In this document: in pieces, positions 61,401 through 63,261 of the stretch
How positions within the stretch are numbered: the first letter of the stretch is position 1
How the letters are laid out: the number at the start of each line of letters is the position of its first letter
From: Anaerolineae bacterium
Lineage (GTDB): Bacteria > Chloroflexota > Anaerolineae > DUEN01
DNA length: 63,261 bases
Assembly (NCBI GenBank): GCA_025060615.1
Contig: JANXBS010000006.1
Span: forward strand, 120,934-184,194
Reading direction: 5' to 3'
Notes under the pieces: model-generated
What the model saw: only the letters and a program-made list of their open reading frames with translations
The model's database searches: none
Told to the model about the DNA's origin: nothing
Position numbers and translations under genes: made by a program

Positions 61401-62169
61401 CCCAGCGCGAGACGGCTAGGAGAAACGCCAGAACCAGCCCCATGCGTCGATTGAACAGCTCCCGGCCCACTAGATAAGCAGCGGCCACCGTGGCCAACCC
61501 CATCGCAACGCTCACTGCGCGGATCGCCTGGGTGGTGACGCCCAACAAGCGGAAGGAGAAGGCAATCAAATACAGGTAATGGCCTACGGAGTTGATCGCA
61601 GGCACATACACCGGACGATAGTGCGGGTCGTTGAGGATCCGAAGCGCCTCTAGCCCGTTATCAGCCTCATCGTACCAGGTGCCGAAAGGGAGGTCTCCAA
61701 AACGGTACAGGCGCATAAAGGCGGCCATAGCAAAGATGAGCACGAGCGTTGTCAATTCCCTGCGAGTCCAAGGCGGCTGATTCTCATGTGGAGCGGGCTG
61801 GTTTACGTCCAGCAGCCCGGCCGCGAGCACGAAGAAGGCCATACCACCCAGATACAGCCACCAGGCGGAAGGCGACGGCATTGGGGAGGCGAACTGCCGC
61901 AACGCCAGCGCGGTGAGCATCCCAGATGCGGTACCGGCTAGCCATCCCCACCGTCTGAGAAGACCCGAATAGTACGGTGAGATAGGCGCGGTGGACACTA
62001 CGGGGCCTGGCTGCCGACGCAAAGCGTAAACGATGAAGAGGATGGCAGCCAGATATAAGATCACAGCATCGGCGGTAAGGTGATTGCGCAGTGCTCGCTG
62101 TGCAGCCATCGCCAGCGCTATCGCTGCGATGCCCCAGACTAAGTTGCGGATTCGGCGTATCTCGCTCAT
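58441..62169 (-). CDS. GT39 - PA14 - PA14 - NHL fusion protein
   Basis: A 1242-residue membrane protein. Residues ~1-640 are a GT39-type glycosyltransferase with the acidic motif TWYDEADNGLEALRI after the early helices. Two PA14-like beta domains follow (~660-790, with YGSYRLVLQAPGWTELYLDE; ~800-905, with SGRYLFGLESIDESVLYIDG). Residues ~950-1235 form an NHL six-bladed propeller (FQSPAGLAVDGQGNLYLADV, GNHRVVKL, YRPRGLGVDTSGKLYVADT). PA14 domains bind carbohydrates, and NHL propellers mediate binding. The soluble part would be outside the membrane. It is monocistronic, divergent from the lipoprotein at 62497. Confidence 0.87.
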   Translation of the reverse strand: MSEIRRIRNLVWGIAAIALAMAAQRALRNHLTADAVILYLAAILFIVYALRRQPGPVVSTAPISPYYSGLLRRWGWLAGTASGMLTALALRQFASPMPSPSAWWLYLGGMAFFVLAAGLLDVNQPAPHENQPPWTRRELTTLVLIFAMAAFMRLYRFGDLPFGTWYDEADNGLEALRILNDPHYRPVYVPAINSVGHYLYLIAFSFRLLGVTTQAIRAVSVAMGLATVAAAYLVGRELFNRRMGLVLAFLLAVSRWDVNFSRIGMYNVSTPLFELLTIGFLLRGLRRGRYTDFAWAGLALGLGMCFYTAFRVFPLVVGVFLAHQALAERGFLCRSWPGLLVFALATLITIAPVAEYAVLHPKEFWARTRTTSIFAGKTRAEGWQAVRESARKHLLMFHYRGDPNGRHNLPGEPMLDPATGALMALGLGVSLWRARRPASLMLPVWLLSMLAPAIFSLDFEAPQSLRGIGSLPAVYLLAVVPLDGLWRAWERGLGQRYTGHFVWPLLLLLAQIGYANYHVYFHRQANDFASWNAFSTAETLTGRLLAELGDQADFYVISLYYNHPTVRFLARNAGPYHRFETDDTLPLQRPATRDVILVLDPERQTVYRDAQRFYPNASFQEYQPPFGGPTVLYVVRLTPADIAGIQGLEANYYLGRNWSGEPALTRRDLTLQFNWRDGDPLPLPFSVEWQGVLRATRYGSYRLVLQAPGWTELYLDETLLLQGQGKLSAEVTMAQGNHALRLRAVGAEGYFELAWQPPGEEMQTVPTWALYRPPVTNNGLLGKYYPNSEWRPPVALARIDSRLNMYFHVTPLPRPYTVEWEGKLFVPQSGRYLFGLESIDESVLYIDGQQVTAGLIPNQYQEGEIDLQAGLHEIRVRFSDRTNHTHINLYWTPPGGVRQIVPAEVLFPPQGSYQRVALPTLAELQALPKAEGIGQPAPSTASERAPARPPTAPEVNVRLLWAVGSCGTGLGQFQSPAGLAVDGQGNLYLADVGNHRVVKLNAEGQVLLSFGRRGERKGQFLEPFDVVVEPDGNVVVLDAAAQRLQRFSSDGQFLAVFGEELAMYRPRGLGVDTSGKLYVADTGGLRLLRLSPEGEIIQQWGGRGAAIGAGQPVDVAVASDGAIYLTEAERGLIWRLSPDGSAASWVAVANANTVDGPHVAVGPDGWVYVTDPERWRVIVYEPDGRPIAQFGQQGSEPGQFQKPVGIAVDALGRIYVADSVSCRVQAFAPIEARRRFNRNSQS

Positions 62170-62496
62170 GGATGGTGCCTTACGAAACCGTACCCATATC
62201 GGGGACCTTACTAGGGACAGCTCTGCTTGTTTTCTTAGCCCGCCATCTTATCTTCAAACTTGCCAACCATCAAATTAGGTTCGCTGTTCGCTGCAAAGGG
62301 CGGGATGATCGAACGTTGTGTTTTTGACCGCCTCAGGAACTCCACTTCACTACAGGAAGCAGAAAAACAAGCAGTGGATTCTCGCCCCATTCCCTTACGT
62401 GGATCGCCCAATCTTGTAGTATAATGAAGATGCTCGCTGTATGTATTTACTCGGCCTCTTTTCATGCCGAGTTCGATGACTAGGGGAGTCCAAACA
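62170..62496. other. Divergent intergenic region with inverted repeats and a -10 box
   Basis: The 327 bases hold an 11-base inverted repeat CTGCTTGTTTT (near 62224) / AAAACAAGCAG (near 62364) and a perfect TATAAT at 62420-62425 with only a weak -35 (TTACGT). A 7-bp hairpin ACTCGGC/GCCGAGT (62449-62472) lies just before the ribosome site. No ORF with coding character is seen. Confidence 0.45.
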
Positions 62497-63261
62497 ATGG
62501 AGGGTCTGTCCCTGTCTCAGCCTAGCCGTCGAGCTGTCATTCTGGCTCTGATCTTGTTGATAACCCTGCTCTCACTGGCTGGCTGCCTAGGACGCTCGTC
62601 AGAAGTTGAGGTTACCGCCACTAGCTCGCCTACGCCCACCCTTACCACCATGCTATTCCAGACTGTAACGCCTACGCCAACGACAGCTTTACCGGCATCG
62701 CCCACGCCCACGTTCACTGCTACCCAGGGCACGCCGCCCATGTCTACGCGGGCTTCGCCTACCGCCACCCCTCTTCCTCCTACGCCTACTCCTACGGCTA
62801 CGCTCACTCCCACTCCTACTGCGACAGTTACACCGAAGCCCACTGCGACTTTCACAGCCACGCCCACACGCCCTTGGGTGGTGGGCACACCTACACCGCT
62901 GCCCGCGGTCACACCGACGCGTCGCTGGGTAGTGGGCACACCCACACCTACACCCATCGCCACTGCCACGCCGAGGCCGGCTACACCGTTGCCTACCAAC
63001 ACAGCCACATCCACCCCTACGCCTACTGTGACGCACACGCCTACCTCAGGGCTTACGGCTACCCCCACCCCTACCTCCACGCCAACACCGGTAATAGGTA
63101 CGCCTACGCCCTCACCTACACCTACTACGCCGCCTGTGTTAGGCGATGTGATAGTACGCAGTCATCGCAGCTATCGGGTGGGCAATGCCTTAGTCGTGGT
63201 GGGCGAGGTGTTGAACCGAGGTACGGCAGATGTTTACTCGGTGACCTTGTCCGCGGCTTTC
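62497..63261 (+). CDS. Thr-Pro-rich lipoprotein with FxLYD-like domain (cut by window end)
   Basis: From ATG 62497 (GGGGAG 9 bases upstream) the frame is open to the window end with no stop. A signal helix ([13 protein letters not shown]) ends in the lipobox SLAGC. About 170 residues of TPTP-type linker follow and contain a repeated [10 protein letters not shown] block. The last visible part ([20 protein letters not shown], then [18 protein letters not shown]) is the start of an FxLYD-like beta domain. The extended linker would carry the domain away from the membrane. Confidence 0.8.
   Translation, partial: MEGLSLSQPSRRAVILALILLITLLSLAGCLGRSSEVEVTATSSPTPTLTTMLFQTVTPTPTTALPASPTPTFTATQGTPPMSTRASPTATPLPPTPTPTATLTPTPTATVTPKPTATFTATPTRPWVVGTPTPLPAVTPTRRWVVGTPTPTPIATATPRPATPLPTNTATSTPTPTVTHTPTSGLTATPTPTSTPTPVIGTPTPSPTPTTPPVLGDVIVRSHRSYRVGNALVVVGEVLNRGTADVYSVTLSAAF

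Noticed and set aside
62517-63080. Minus-strand ORF of 187 residues rich in Val and Gly
   Set aside because: It is the antisense of the Thr-Pro-rich lipoprotein linker on the plus strand. Repeating ACN-CCN codons leave the opposite strand open.
1-63261. CRISPR array, rRNA operon, transposase or prophage genes
   Set aside because: No regularly spaced direct repeats, rRNA stretches, DDE transposase or phage structural motifs were seen.

Overview
The window looks like chromosomal DNA of a Chloroflexota bacterium, probably of the Anaerolineae/Thermoflexia type. The reasons are a high-GC, mixed-strand layout, many GT-C (GT39/YfhO) membrane glycosyltransferases, secreted proteins with Thr-Pro linkers and CARDB-type domains, two adjacent RpoD-like sigma factors, and a PdtaS/PdtaR-type two-component pair. 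This placement is inference: there is no rRNA here.

Layout. (1) Positions 1-22229, almost all minus strand, form a cell-surface polysaccharide/glycan locus. It holds an ABC-2 permease and a Wzt-like ATPase, five GT4 and three GT2 glycosyltransferases, a GT39 enzyme, two methyltransferases, a flippase-like (LPG-synthase-TM) protein, a secreted GH-A-like/CARDB protein, a lipoprotein, and a repeat-built surface protein with its own promoter and terminator. It also carries the stump of a radical-SAM/SPASM gene. At its far end are a TyrA-like dehydrogenase and an M50 protease. (2) Positions 22411-25460 hold a promoter, a ~260-nt structured RNA candidate ending in a terminator, and a decayed sulfur-assimilation locus. 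That locus comprises a sulfite/nitrite reductase split by one in-frame TAA and a cysH fragment, next to a small ORF and a YHS protein. (3) Positions 25566-31118, plus strand, hold DUF1405 and DUF2085 membrane proteins, KsgA, an M48 protease, glutamate formimidoyltransferase and an IMS-like surface protein. (4) Positions 31128-39612 hold a GT39 enzyme, a CBS protein, a HAD hydrolase, tandem sigma factors, tRNA-Pro(GGG), and the sensor kinase/ANTAR regulator pair. (5) Positions 39735-47606 are a second glycosyltransferase block (GT2, GT39, YfhO, GT4) with a broken MNT/HEPN module and a TIGR01777 epimerase. (6) Positions 47715-50759 hold a metal P-type ATPase with a clear SmtB/ArsR-like operator and two Cys-rich inserts, followed by a small HEXXH protein. 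(7) Positions 50837-58341, minus strand, hold a geranylgeranyl-reductase-like flavoprotein, a TtcA-like PP-loop protein, a small membrane protein, an FtsH-like protease, a beta-lactamase-fold protein and GuaA. (8) Positions 58441-63261 hold a giant GT39-PA14-PA14-NHL fusion and, divergently, a lipoprotein cut by the window end.

The genes together suggest a cell that builds and exports complex glycans and decorates lipids and proteins with them. Several loci are in visible decay (SPASM stump, sulfite reductase, cysH, MNT/HEPN). A family of short purine/pyrimidine-rich insertions appears to have entered several coding sequences in frame. The most interesting items are the structured RNA, the decaying sulfite-reductase locus, the metal ATPase with zinc-knuckle insert and operator, the insertion family, the sigma-factor pair and the GT39-PA14-NHL fusion. 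All functional calls rest on motifs read by eye; no database search was run.
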